This document shows positions 35,999 through 43,832 of a stretch of DNA of 64,000 bases, in pieces. Made by a program: the position numbers and the translations under genes. How positions within the stretch are numbered: position 1 is the stretch's first letter; every line of letters begins with the position of its first letter. Below the pieces are notes generated by a model that saw only the letters and a program-made list of their open reading frames with translations, had not been told where the DNA came from and searched no databases. This DNA comes from Deferribacter abyssi (lineage in GTDB: Bacteria; Chrysiogenota; Deferribacteres; Deferribacterales; Deferribacteraceae): positions 1 through 64,000 of the forward strand of contig NZ_JAQNCS010000010.1 of assembly GCF_049472655.1 (NCBI RefSeq). Reading direction: 5' to 3'.

Positions 35999-36024
35999 AA
36001 GAGGGGGAGGTTACTCTCCCTCTT
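35999..36024 (+). terminator. Strong hairpin between atpE and the 11-haem cytochrome gene
   Basis: An 11-base-pair stem, from AAGAGGG (35999-36005) pairing with CCCTCTT (36018-36024) and continuing inward through GGAG/CTCT to the four-base loop GTTA. The sequence after it (GTATTGGAGG) is not T-rich and quickly becomes the next ribosome site. It may therefore be a weak terminator or an mRNA end-stabilising structure that keeps atpE mRNA abundant. Confidence 0.55.
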
Positions 36025-36040
36025 GTATTGGAGGACTATT

Positions 36041-37564
36041 ATGTGGGAGAAATTAAAGAATTTTATCAGAAAAGACCCTGTAGTCTTTGTAATTATAATT
36101 ACTGTTATTGTTGTAGGTTTTATTTTTGCTAATGTTAAAGTATTACATTATACATCAGAGTCTGAATTTTGTGGTAAATGCCACCCTGCGCAGAAGGTAG
36201 GCCCGTTGGGGGAGTATTATACATGGTCTAAAAATATACATTCAACTGCTGAAGTCGAATGTATAGATTGTCATGGGAGGCCAGGGTTTGTTGGTTATAT
36301 GAAAGCAAAAATTGGTGGATTGAAAGATCTTTATGGTGAAATATTTTTGTCAGATGAACATAAGTTAAAGATATTAGCTGAAGGAGCATCAAATAAAAAG
36401 AAAGCTGCTGAATTAGTACCTAATGAGACTTGTATGTTTTGTCATACTGATTCAATTAATGAAAAGATTAGAAAAGAACGTATAATGAGTCTTGGTGTAA
36501 AATTTAGGAAAATTGATAATGTTGTAAACCCAAGGTTTAGAGAATCTTTTGGTAGACCAGATATATTAACTGAGGATACTAGAGTAGGAGTTACTCCTAA
36601 TCATAAAATACATATTGATGCTGGTTTAAATTGTGTAGACTGCCATTTAGGCGTTGCTCATGGTGGAGATTTTCATAATTTGCCAAAAATGCAAACCTGT
36701 TTTGCATGTCATTATAAAGTCACAAAAGAGAACAAATCTGCTAAAGTACCTGAAAATATGGACTGTGCTGCATGCCATACAATGCAGGATAAAATACAAA
36801 AAGGTGTTTTTGTTAAAGGGTTAGAAGAATCACCATGGTATATGGCAGATCTAGAATGTACTGATTGTCATAAGGATCCATTTGTAAGACCAAACACTGA
36901 TACATGTACTTCTTGTCACGATGAAAGTTATGGAGAAATGTTGATAGATACACAGAAAGAGTTCCTTGAAAAATTATCTAGCTTACAAAAAGTTAGAGAT
37001 GAATTGTTTGATGAAAGATTAGAAATGCCGGCAGCTAAACGTAAATTGTTTAATGAATTTCAATATTATGTTAGAATTTTAGAGATGGATGGTTCTAAAG
37101 GTTTTCATAATCCTGAATATTTTGATCTAATTATTGAAAAGGCTAATGAGATGGTAGAGAAAATTGAAAATTATGTTGAGACTGAAGAAGTAGAAGCTAC
37201 TACACATGAAGAATCTAAAAAAGTTGCTTATATGACAGAGTCATCGGAAAAGAAGGGTGAAACTCCACATGAACTTAAGGCTGACAATCCAGAAGAACTT
37301 ATTGAAATAGCACCTGAGACAATAAATATAGCAGAAAACCATGATATAAAAACGACAAAAAAACCCGTTATATTTCCACATAAACAACATTTTGAGATGT
37401 TTAAATGTGAAGAGTGTCACAGTAATCCAGAAGAGGGTACATTGAAAGTTGAGATAAAGGTTTTAAAAGGAACAAGTAATACCTTTCATAAAGAATTGTG
37501 TTTTCCATGCCATAAGAAGTATAAAGTGAAAAAAGGTACAAGTTGCACAACTTGTCATAAATAG
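36041..37564 (+). CDS. Membrane-anchored 11-haem c-type cytochrome with NapC/NirT head
   Basis: 507 residues. An N-terminal membrane helix (13-30) anchors it, facing the periplasm. Eleven CxxCH motifs start at residues 44, 74, 131, 198, 220, 242, 273, 289, 456, 487 and 502. The first four with their spacing (FCGKCHPAQ, CIDCHGRP, GGLKDLYGEIF, GLNCVDCHLGVAH) look like a NapC/NirT quinol dehydrogenase; the last three (FPHKQHFEMFKCEECH) resemble cytochrome c7. A 160-residue haem-free, charged linker separates them. Likely moves electrons from menaquinol to periplasmic or outer acceptors (inference). TTGGAGGA precedes the ATG. Confidence 0.85.
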   Translation: MWEKLKNFIRKDPVVFVIIITVIVVGFIFANVKVLHYTSESEFCGKCHPAQKVGPLGEYYTWSKNIHSTAEVECIDCHGRPGFVGYMKAKIGGLKDLYGEIFLSDEHKLKILAEGASNKKKAAELVPNETCMFCHTDSINEKIRKERIMSLGVKFRKIDNVVNPRFRESFGRPDILTEDTRVGVTPNHKIHIDAGLNCVDCHLGVAHGGDFHNLPKMQTCFACHYKVTKENKSAKVPENMDCAACHTMQDKIQKGVFVKGLEESPWYMADLECTDCHKDPFVRPNTDTCTSCHDESYGEMLIDTQKEFLEKLSSLQKVRDELFDERLEMPAAKRKLFNEFQYYVRILEMDGSKGFHNPEYFDLIIEKANEMVEKIENYVETEEVEATTHEESKKVAYMTESSEKKGETPHELKADNPEELIEIAPETINIAENHDIKTTKKPVIFPHKQHFEMFKCEECHSNPEEGTLKVEIKVLKGTSNTFHKELCFPCHKKYKVKKGTSCTTCHK

Positions 37565-37571
37565 AGTTGTT

Positions 37572-37593
37572 GCGGGCATATTGCCCGCTTTTT
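37572..37593 (+). terminator. Intrinsic terminator after the multihaem cytochrome
   Basis: GCGGGC (37572-37577) pairs with GCCCGC (37583-37588) around ATATT and is followed by TTTTT. A textbook intrinsic terminator ending the atp/cytochrome transcript. The rhomboid gene starts only 12 bases later, so it needs read-through or a promoter overlapping this region; I see none with good boxes. Confidence 0.9.
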
Positions 37594-37604
37594 CATGGTG
37601 AAAA

Positions 37605-38276
37605 GTGTTTCCATTAAAAGATTCAATTCCATCTGAAAGAATACCTGTTATTAACTATTTAATTATCTTATGTAGTGTTCTTGTTTTTGTATATGAAAAG
37701 AAACTAGGAGATGATCTTTTATCTCTTTTTTTTCTAAATTATGGTATAGTACCTATAAAATTGTTTCTTCCATTAGATACGGTATCACTTTTGGAAAAAA
37801 TTATACCGTTTATTACATCAATATTTATTCATGGAGGTTTTTTTCATTTATTGTTTAATATGTATTTTTTGTATGTTTTTGGTGATAACGTGGAAGATGA
37901 GTTTGGACATATAAAATATTTTTTATTTTACATATTTTGTGGGATAACTGCTGCTATTTCTCAGATAATTATGTATCCTCAATCGAATATTCCGATGATA
38001 GGAGCAAGTGGTGCTATAGCTGGAGTTATGGGGGCATATTTTATTTTATTTCCACATGCAAAAGTTAAGACATTGCTTTTTATTTTGATTTTTATTACAG
38101 TAATTGATGTTCCTGCAGTTGTATTTCTAGGATTATGGTTTTTTATTCAGTTTTTAAATAGTATGGCCCAAAATACTTTTGAGATTGTTGGTGGAGTAGC
38201 ATGGTGGGCACATATTTCAGGTTTTGTTACAGGTATTATTATTTCTATAATATACAAGATTCGAAAGGGGTATTAG
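37605..38276 (+). CDS. Rhomboid family intramembrane serine protease
   Basis: 223 residues, GTG start, about six to seven membrane spans. The catalytic serine lies in GASGAIAGVMGAYF and the histidine in WWAHISGFVTG near the end; the NMYFLYVFGDNVEDEFG loop is also typical. Cleaves membrane-protein helices; its substrates are unknown. It is one base from hypC and probably co-transcribed with it. Confidence 0.88.
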   Translation: MFPLKDSIPSERIPVINYLIILCSVLVFVYEKKLGDDLLSLFFLNYGIVPIKLFLPLDTVSLLEKIIPFITSIFIHGGFFHLLFNMYFLYVFGDNVEDEFGHIKYFLFYIFCGITAAISQIIMYPQSNIPMIGASGAIAGVMGAYFILFPHAKVKTLLFILIFITVIDVPAVVFLGLWFFIQFLNSMAQNTFEIVGGVAWWAHISGFVTGIIISIIYKIRKGY

Positions 38277-38277
38277 T

Positions 38278-38502
38278 ATGTGTTTAGGATTACCAGGTAA
38301 AGTTGTTGAAATTAAGGAATTTTCGGTGATAGTAGATATTGCTGGGACAAAAAGAGAAGTATCTACAATGATGTTGGCTGATGATATTGAAGTTGGTGAT
38401 TATGTGATGGTTCATGTAGGATTTGCTATAGCAAAGATGGATCCTAAAGAAGCTGAGGAAACATTGAAAACGATTATAGAATATGCTGATGAGATTGATT
38501 GA
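38278..38502 (+). CDS. hypC: Hydrogenase maturation chaperone HypC
   Basis: 74 residues starting MCLGLPGKVVEI; Cys2, exposed after methionine removal, holds the iron precursor in HypC proteins. It carries Fe(CN)2CO between HypD and the large subunit of [NiFe] hydrogenase. It overlaps hypD. Its presence implies a [NiFe] hydrogenase elsewhere in the genome. Confidence 0.94.
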   Translation: MCLGLPGKVVEIKEFSVIVDIAGTKREVSTMMLADDIEVGDYVMVHVGFAIAKMDPKEAEETLKTIIEYADEID

Positions 38503-39571
38503 TAGTTATAGAGATAAGAAAACAGTTGATATTTTATTGACGCAGATAGGTAACATTAATGTAAAGCATAAATATAGGTTTATGGAGGTGTGTGGCACAC
38601 ATACTATGTCGATTTCAAGATTTGGATTAAGAACGTTGCTACCTGAAAATATTAATCTTATTTCTGGGCCAGGTTGTCCTGTCTGTGTAACATCGCAGGG
38701 TGAAATAGATGCTATATTTGATTTGGTTAAAAATAATGATGTGATTATTGCAACTTATGGTGATTTACTTAAAGTTCCCGGTAGTAATGGTGAGAACTTG
38801 TACATGCTTCGTAGTATTGGATTTGATGTAAGAGTAATTTATTCTCCTTTGGATGTGATATCTATTGCTAAAAATACAGGTAAAGAAGTAGTATTTTTAA
38901 GTATAGGGTTTGAGACGACAACACCAGCTTCTGCAGCTTTGGTGAAACAGTTAGTAAAAGAAAATATTAAAAATGTATCACTTTTTGTTATGAATAAAAC
39001 AATGCCAAGAGTTTTAGATTTTATAGCAAATCAGAAAGAAGTTATGGTTGATGGTTTTTTGTGCCCAGGTCATGTTTCTGCTATTACTGGTGAAAGATTA
39101 TATGAACCATTGGTAAAAAGCGGTTTTGCCTGTGTGATTTCTGGCTTTGAACCTGTGGATATATTAATGAGTGTAAAATTATTAATGGAACAGGTAAATA
39201 AAGGAAAATTCTGGGTAGAGAATAATTATGGTAGAGTGGTAAAAAGTAATGGTAATGAACTGGCTATGAAGTTAATGTATGAAGTTTTTGAAGATTGTGA
39301 TGCTTGTTGGAGAGGGATTGGTATTATAGGAAAAAGTGGATTAAAGCTTAGAGATAACTATAAAGAATATGACGCAATCGAGAGATTTAATATTTTTATT
39401 GATTATGATAAGTCCTTACCTGGATGTAGATGTGGTGATGTTTTATTAGGTAGGATAAATCCGACAGATTGTTCTTTTTATGGCAAAAGATGTACTCCAG
39501 ATAATCCTTTTGGCCCATGTATGGTTTCAAATGAAGGGTCTTGTGCCGCTTATTATAAATTTGGAGGATAA
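38483..39571 (+). CDS. hypD: Hydrogenase maturation protein HypD
   Basis: 362 residues. Iron-sulfur protein where CN and CO are attached to iron. EVCGTHTM, SGPGCPVCVT, GFETTTPASA, GFEPVDIL and the C-terminal cysteine cluster (CRCGDVL ... GKRCTPDNPFGPCMVS) are all intact. Two in-frame ATGs (38483 and 38489) overlap hypC; neither has a clear ribosome site, suggesting translational coupling. Confidence 0.95.
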   Translation: MLMRLIDSYRDKKTVDILLTQIGNINVKHKYRFMEVCGTHTMSISRFGLRTLLPENINLISGPGCPVCVTSQGEIDAIFDLVKNNDVIIATYGDLLKVPGSNGENLYMLRSIGFDVRVIYSPLDVISIAKNTGKEVVFLSIGFETTTPASAALVKQLVKENIKNVSLFVMNKTMPRVLDFIANQKEVMVDGFLCPGHVSAITGERLYEPLVKSGFACVISGFEPVDILMSVKLLMEQVNKGKFWVENNYGRVVKSNGNELAMKLMYEVFEDCDACWRGIGIIGKSGLKLRDNYKEYDAIERFNIFIDYDKSLPGCRCGDVLLGRINPTDCSFYGKRCTPDNPFGPCMVSNEGSCAAYYKFGG

Positions 39572-39577
39572 AAAATA

Positions 39578-40561
39578 GTGGAGTTTATTAACAAAAATAT
39601 TGGTAGTGGTGGTAAAGGTACTAATGACTTTATTAAGAATGTTATATTAGAATACTTTGGTAACAGTTTATTGGATGATTTAAGAGATGCTGCACTAGTA
39701 AATATAGAAAAAAGTAAATTAATAATTAGTACAGATTCTTTTACAGTAATACCAGAGTTTTTTTCAGGAGGGGATATCGGAAAATTGTCTATTTATGGGA
39801 CGTGCAATGATGTCGCAGTTAGTGGCGGTGTACCAAAATACTTGACATTATCACTGATTATTCCTGATGGATATAAAATGAAGAATCTATTGAAAATATT
39901 TGATTCAATGAGAAAAGCGATTAGCGATGTGGGTGTTAAAATTATAACTGGAGATACAAAAGTAATTGATGGAATAAACACTATAATTGTGAATACAACA
40001 GGTTTTGGAGAACTTAGAAGTGATTTGAATTGTTACGATAGGATACAAATTGGTGATAAAGTGATTTTTTCTTCCGATATAGCAAGACATTCTGTTGCTG
40101 TATTAATTGCGAGGAGTGAATTAGGTTTTAGTAGTGATATTGAATCCGATTGTTGTAGTTTGTATGATGTGCTGAAAGAACTAGATTATAGAAGGATTAA
40201 GTTCGTTAGGGATGCTACTAGAGGTGGTGTGGCAGCAGTTTTGAATGAGATAACTGATAAAAGTGGTAAAGGATTTTTGATTCAAGAGCAGAATGTTCCA
40301 ATTTTAGAAAGTGTTAACTACTTTTGTGAGATGTTGGGCTTTGATCCTTTGCAAATGGCAAATGAAGGAGTTGCTGTTATTATTGTTGATAGTGATTATG
40401 CTGATGAAGCCCTTGAGTTAATAAGAAAAACGAAAAATGGTAAAAATGCAGCCATTGTTGGTGAAGTGACAGATTGTAAAAAAATAATTTTAGAAACTAA
40501 AGTTGGAGGTAAGAGGTATATTGAAATACCTACTGGTGAGCTTTTGCCTCGTATTTGTTAG
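39578..40561 (+). CDS. hypE: Hydrogenase maturation protein HypE
   Basis: 327 residues with a GTG start. Dehydrates carbamoyl-thiocarboxamide on its C-terminal cysteine to make cyanide for the hydrogenase iron. IGSGGKGTNDFI at the N terminus, DATRGGVAAVLNEI in the ATP-binding fold, and the required C-terminal PRIC are present. Its 3' end overlaps the following small cytochrome gene by 41 bases. Confidence 0.95.
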   Translation: MEFINKNIGSGGKGTNDFIKNVILEYFGNSLLDDLRDAALVNIEKSKLIISTDSFTVIPEFFSGGDIGKLSIYGTCNDVAVSGGVPKYLTLSLIIPDGYKMKNLLKIFDSMRKAISDVGVKIITGDTKVIDGINTIIVNTTGFGELRSDLNCYDRIQIGDKVIFSSDIARHSVAVLIARSELGFSSDIESDCCSLYDVLKELDYRRIKFVRDATRGGVAAVLNEITDKSGKGFLIQEQNVPILESVNYFCEMLGFDPLQMANEGVAVIIVDSDYADEALELIRKTKNGKNAAIVGEVTDCKKIILETKVGGKRYIEIPTGELLPRIC

Positions 40562-40757
40562 TGTAGTATCTTGTCGTTCAAAAAAATTTGATCTGATAGA
40601 GCAGAAGTGTGGTTTATGCCATAGTTCTGAAATTGTATATTTATCTAGAGGTATTAGTGACTGGAAAAGAGTATTGTATGCAATGAAACAACGCGGGTTG
40701 AATATTACACCTGCAGAGGAGAAAAAAATTTTAAAAATTCTTAATGAAATTAGATGA
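40521..40757 (+). CDS. Small monohaem c-type cytochrome lipoprotein
   Basis: 78 residues. A hydrophobic signal ends in the lipobox VVSC (Cys18), so it is probably lipid-anchored. It has one CGLCH haem site (about residues 32-36) and a later AMKQRG stretch whose Met may be the distal ligand. The TTG start follows AAGAGGT, and all of this lies in another frame inside hypE. Its electron partners are unknown; the hyp neighbours suggest, but do not prove, a link to hydrogen metabolism. Confidence 0.72.
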   Translation: MKYLLVSFCLVFVSVVSCRSKKFDLIEQKCGLCHSSEIVYLSRGISDWKRVLYAMKQRGLNITPAEEKKILKILNEIR

Positions 40758-40763
40758 TTGTTA

Positions 40764-40791
40764 TTGATAAAGTTTAAAAATATGTTAAAAT
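40764..40791 (+). promoter_or_regulatory. Promoter of hisI (and the pil genes), apparently leaderless
   Basis: TTGATA (40764-40769), a 16-base spacer and TAAAAT (40786-40791). The predicted transcription start, about seven bases on, falls on the hisI ATG at 40798. No ribosome site precedes that ATG (the sequence is AAAATTTTATT), which fits a leaderless mRNA. Confidence 0.5.
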
Positions 40792-40797
40792 TTTATT

Positions 40798-41139
40798 ATG
40801 AATGATTTAGCCTCTGTATTAGCAAAGGTTGATTGGGAAAAAATGGGTGGTTTGGTTCCTGTTATTGTACAGGATATTAATACTAAATCTGTGTTAATGC
40901 AAGCATATGTAGATCAGGAAGCCTTGAGGCTAACGATAAAAACAGGCAAGTGTCACTATTTTTCAAGAAGCAGAAAAACAATATGGCAAAAAGGGGAAAC
41001 GTCTGGTAATATCCAATATATAAAAGAAATCTGTATAGATTGCGATGGCGATTGCATTTTGTATAAAATAGTTCAAAAAGGGGTTGCTTGTCATACAGGA
41101 GAATATAGTTGTTTTTTTGAAAAGATATATGGGGAATAG
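40798..41139 (+). CDS. hisI: Phosphoribosyl-AMP cyclohydrolase
   Basis: 113 residues, the monofunctional form without the HisE domain. Third step of histidine synthesis, opening the purine ring of PR-AMP. Metal-binding residues lie in CIDCDGDCILYKI and GVACHTGEYSCFF; WQKGETSGN is diagnostic. It is isolated from other his genes and directly precedes pilM by two bases. Confidence 0.94.
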   Translation: MNDLASVLAKVDWEKMGGLVPVIVQDINTKSVLMQAYVDQEALRLTIKTGKCHYFSRSRKTIWQKGETSGNIQYIKEICIDCDGDCILYKIVQKGVACHTGEYSCFFEKIYGE

Positions 41140-41141
41140 TT

Positions 41142-42179
41142 ATGTTTAAGAAAAAGAATGTGATAGGTATTGATATTGGAAGTGATGCAATAAAAATAGT
41201 AGAGTTAAAAAGTAAAAAGAATGGTTTTGAGTTGGTAAGCGCAATTGTGGAAGATCTTCCGGAAGATGTTATTTCTGAAGGTTCTATTGTTGATTATAAT
41301 GAAGTTATAACAGCTATAATTAATGCATTTAAAAGAGGTAAGTTTAGTCACAAAAATGTTGGTACAGCTTTGAAAGGTAATGATGTAATAGTTAAAAGAG
41401 TACAGGCAAATGTGCCTGATCGTAAGTCTTTCGACGAAACTTTTAGATGGGATGCAGAGCAGTATATCCAAATGAACATTGAAGATGTAAATATAGACTA
41501 TGAAATAATAGGATTTGATGAGACTATTAATCAAGCAGATGTAATTTTAGCAGTTGCGAGAAAAGATTTAATTGCAGATGCTATTTCTGTGCTTGAATCT
41601 GCAAAATTAAAACCGACAGTTATTGATCTAGAAGTCTTTACATTGATGAATTGCTTTGAAGCTAACTATGGTAGAGAAGATGAAGTATCTTTAATTATCA
41701 ATATTGGGCATACGTCGACGTTAATGGTCTATATTAAAAATGGTCTTTATGAGTTTTCAAGAACTGTTGATTTTGGAGGAAAAAACTGTGTTGAGGAAAT
41801 TCAGAAGAGAATGAATTATATTTATGAAGATGCAAGGTTGAAGCTTTTTGATAAAGAGTCTCTAGAATTTGATGATGACTTGAAAAATGCCGTTGAAGAC
41901 TTTAATGAAAGGTTAGCAACAGAGATTAAAAATAGTATTAATTATTTTTACTCTAGCACGCAGATGGTTGTAAATAAAATATATGTTTGTGGTGGTGGGG
42001 CGAACATATATGGCTTAAGAGAGTATATAGAGAAATTTTGTGAGATTGAGTCGGTGTTTTTTAATCCATTTGCAAACTTTGAAATTGCAAAAAATGTTGA
42101 CCAGGATATGCTAAATAACAATTTGTATAGATTTAATGTTGCGTGTGGATTATCATTGAGAAGAGTGGATGAAAAATGA
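41142..42179 (+). CDS. pilM: Type IV pilus inner-membrane platform protein PilM
   Basis: 345 residues, actin-like ATPase fold in the cytoplasm. NVIGIDIGSDAIKIVEL is the phosphate-1 loop, and VCGGGANIYGLREY the later adenosine motif. Recruits PilN through its N-terminal tail in known systems. It overlaps pilN by four bases. Confidence 0.93.
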   Translation: MFKKKNVIGIDIGSDAIKIVELKSKKNGFELVSAIVEDLPEDVISEGSIVDYNEVITAIINAFKRGKFSHKNVGTALKGNDVIVKRVQANVPDRKSFDETFRWDAEQYIQMNIEDVNIDYEIIGFDETINQADVILAVARKDLIADAISVLESAKLKPTVIDLEVFTLMNCFEANYGREDEVSLIINIGHTSTLMVYIKNGLYEFSRTVDFGGKNCVEEIQKRMNYIYEDARLKLFDKESLEFDDDLKNAVEDFNERLATEIKNSINYFYSSTQMVVNKIYVCGGGANIYGLREYIEKFCEIESVFFNPFANFEIAKNVDQDMLNNNLYRFNVACGLSLRRVDEK

Positions 42180-42721
42180 TAAGGATTAATTTATTACCTA
42201 AGAAGAAAAAGTTTCGCTTGCAAGGGATTTATTTAGAGCTGGTTGTTTTCTTCCTTTTAATATTATCGATTGTTGTTGGTATTGTTAGTGTTAATGCTAA
42301 GTTAAAAGAACAACAGAGTTTAATCAAAAGTGAGATATCTCGTTTAGAGACTGAACTTAGAAAGTTACGTAAGGTTGATAGGGAGGTAAAAGCATTAAAA
42401 AAGCGTAAAGCTGAGTTACAGAAGAAAATTGATTTAGTTGTAAAGTTAAAGGAGGGACAAAAAGAGTATTATAAGATTCTTACAAGTCTAGAAAAATCAT
42501 TACCTCAAGATGTTTGGATTAGGAAGCTTAATTACGCTAGAGGTCAGATAAATCTTGAAGTTTCATCACTGAGAAGCACATCAGTTAATGAATTTATTAT
42601 AAATATGTATAGAAGCGATATCTTTTCTCAAGTTGATTTAAAAATAGTAAGAAAAAATCAAGTAGAAGGGATAGATATTAATAGTTTTACAATTACAGCA
42701 AAAGTGAATTTAGGTGGATAG
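42176..42721 (+). CDS. pilN: Type IV pilus assembly protein PilN
   Basis: 181 residues. The N terminus MIRINLLPKKKKFRL is the PilM-binding sequence of PilN. It is followed by one membrane helix (about 20-42), a coiled coil (about 45-95) and a periplasmic ferredoxin-like domain. Forms a dimer with PilO in the alignment complex. Confidence 0.93.
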   Translation: MIRINLLPKKKKFRLQGIYLELVVFFLLILSIVVGIVSVNAKLKEQQSLIKSEISRLETELRKLRKVDREVKALKKRKAELQKKIDLVVKLKEGQKEYYKILTSLEKSLPQDVWIRKLNYARGQINLEVSSLRSTSVNEFIINMYRSDIFSQVDLKIVRKNQVEGIDINSFTITAKVNLGG

Positions 42722-42723
42722 TT

Positions 42724-43305
42724 ATGATAAAAAAAATATCTAATATCCCATTAAAGTTTAGGATAGTAATTGAACTTGCTATTATTGTTATAGTTATTAC
42801 TGTGTATTATTTTATGTCATATAAGCCTCAGGTTGAAGAAATTAGTAGGTTAAAGAAACGTTATGATTCATTAGCTCTTTCAGTTTCAAGGCTAAAACCA
42901 GTCGTTTTGAGCTATAAAAAATTTAAAAAAGAGTTTGAAATTATCAATGAGCAATTCAGTAAAGTCCTCAAAATCCTTCCAAATGAAAAGAAATATAATG
43001 TATTGTATGATCAACTTGTTGGATTAGCTGAAAAAAATGGAATCAAAGTATCTCTTTTTCAACCAACTGGTATTAGAAAAATTGATGACTTTCACTCTTC
43101 TGTAAACTTTAATATGAATTTGGAATGCAGTTTTATAGATTTAGTCAACTTTATGTATAGAATTAACTTTCTGGATAAGATTATAAATATTAACTCATTG
43201 AGTATTAATCCTATAAAGGATAAAGAAGGTAATTTAATTCTTAAGACTAACATGGGGATGAATTCTTATATGTTTAATGTGCCTGCTAATGGAGCTGCAA
43301 AATGA
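42724..43305 (+). CDS. pilO: Type IV pilus assembly protein PilO
   Basis: 193 residues. One membrane helix (about 13-31), a coiled coil (about 36-75) and a periplasmic domain. Pairs with PilN and positions PilP and the secretin. Sequence conservation is low in this family; order and topology support the call. Overlaps pilP by four bases. Confidence 0.9.
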   Translation: MIKKISNIPLKFRIVIELAIIVIVITVYYFMSYKPQVEEISRLKKRYDSLALSVSRLKPVVLSYKKFKKEFEIINEQFSKVLKILPNEKKYNVLYDQLVGLAEKNGIKVSLFQPTGIRKIDDFHSSVNFNMNLECSFIDLVNFMYRINFLDKIININSLSINPIKDKEGNLILKTNMGMNSYMFNVPANGAAK

Positions 43306-43832
43306 CAAAATATTTGATTGGGTTAGTAACCTTAATAATTTTTGTTTCCGTAGGTTGTAACAGTACTGATATTGAATTTAAACCTCAAAGAAAGCCAGTA
43401 AAGGTAAAACAAGAAAAATTTGAGATTGATAATGAAACATTAACAAAACAAGAAGAAAGATTAAAAGAAGTTTTTTCTAAGAATTATAAACCACTTAAGT
43501 ATGAGGCCGCTAGAGATCCATTCTTATCTGTTGTTGAATTGTATAAAGATAGTAAAGATATTGATAACCAAGGGAATCCTCTTTTTAAAGTCAGTTTAGA
43601 TCAAATAAAACTTGTAGGGATTCTTAAAAGCACTTTTGGTAATATCGGAGTGTTAGATATTAGAGGAAATAATTATTACGTTAAAGTTGGTGATGAAATT
43701 GGTGTAAATAGAGGTAAAATAATTTCTGTGAGTGAGAATATGATTGTGGTAAGACAAACCGAAAGAGATATATTTGGTAATATCAGAACTGATATTAAAG
43801 AGATATATTTAACCCAGAAGGAGGGTAAATAA
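43302..43832 (+). CDS. pilP: Type IV pilus lipoprotein PilP
   Basis: 176 residues. Lipoprotein signal ending VSVGC (Cys19), a disordered basic linker, then the beta-rich domain starting near AARDPFLSVVELY, typical of PilP. It links the PilN-PilO complex to the PilQ secretin across the periplasm. Its stop shares a base with the pilQ start. Confidence 0.9.
   Translation: MTKYLIGLVTLIIFVSVGCNSTDIEFKPQRKPVKVKQEKFEIDNETLTKQEERLKEVFSKNYKPLKYEAARDPFLSVVELYKDSKDIDNQGNPLFKVSLDQIKLVGILKSTFGNIGVLDIRGNNYYVKVGDEIGVNRGKIISVSENMIVVRQTERDIFGNIRTDIKEIYLTQKEGK

Noticed and set aside
37589..37604. Dedicated promoter for the rhomboid gene
   Set aside because: Only 12 bases separate the terminator from the GTG and no -10 or -35 boxes are visible.
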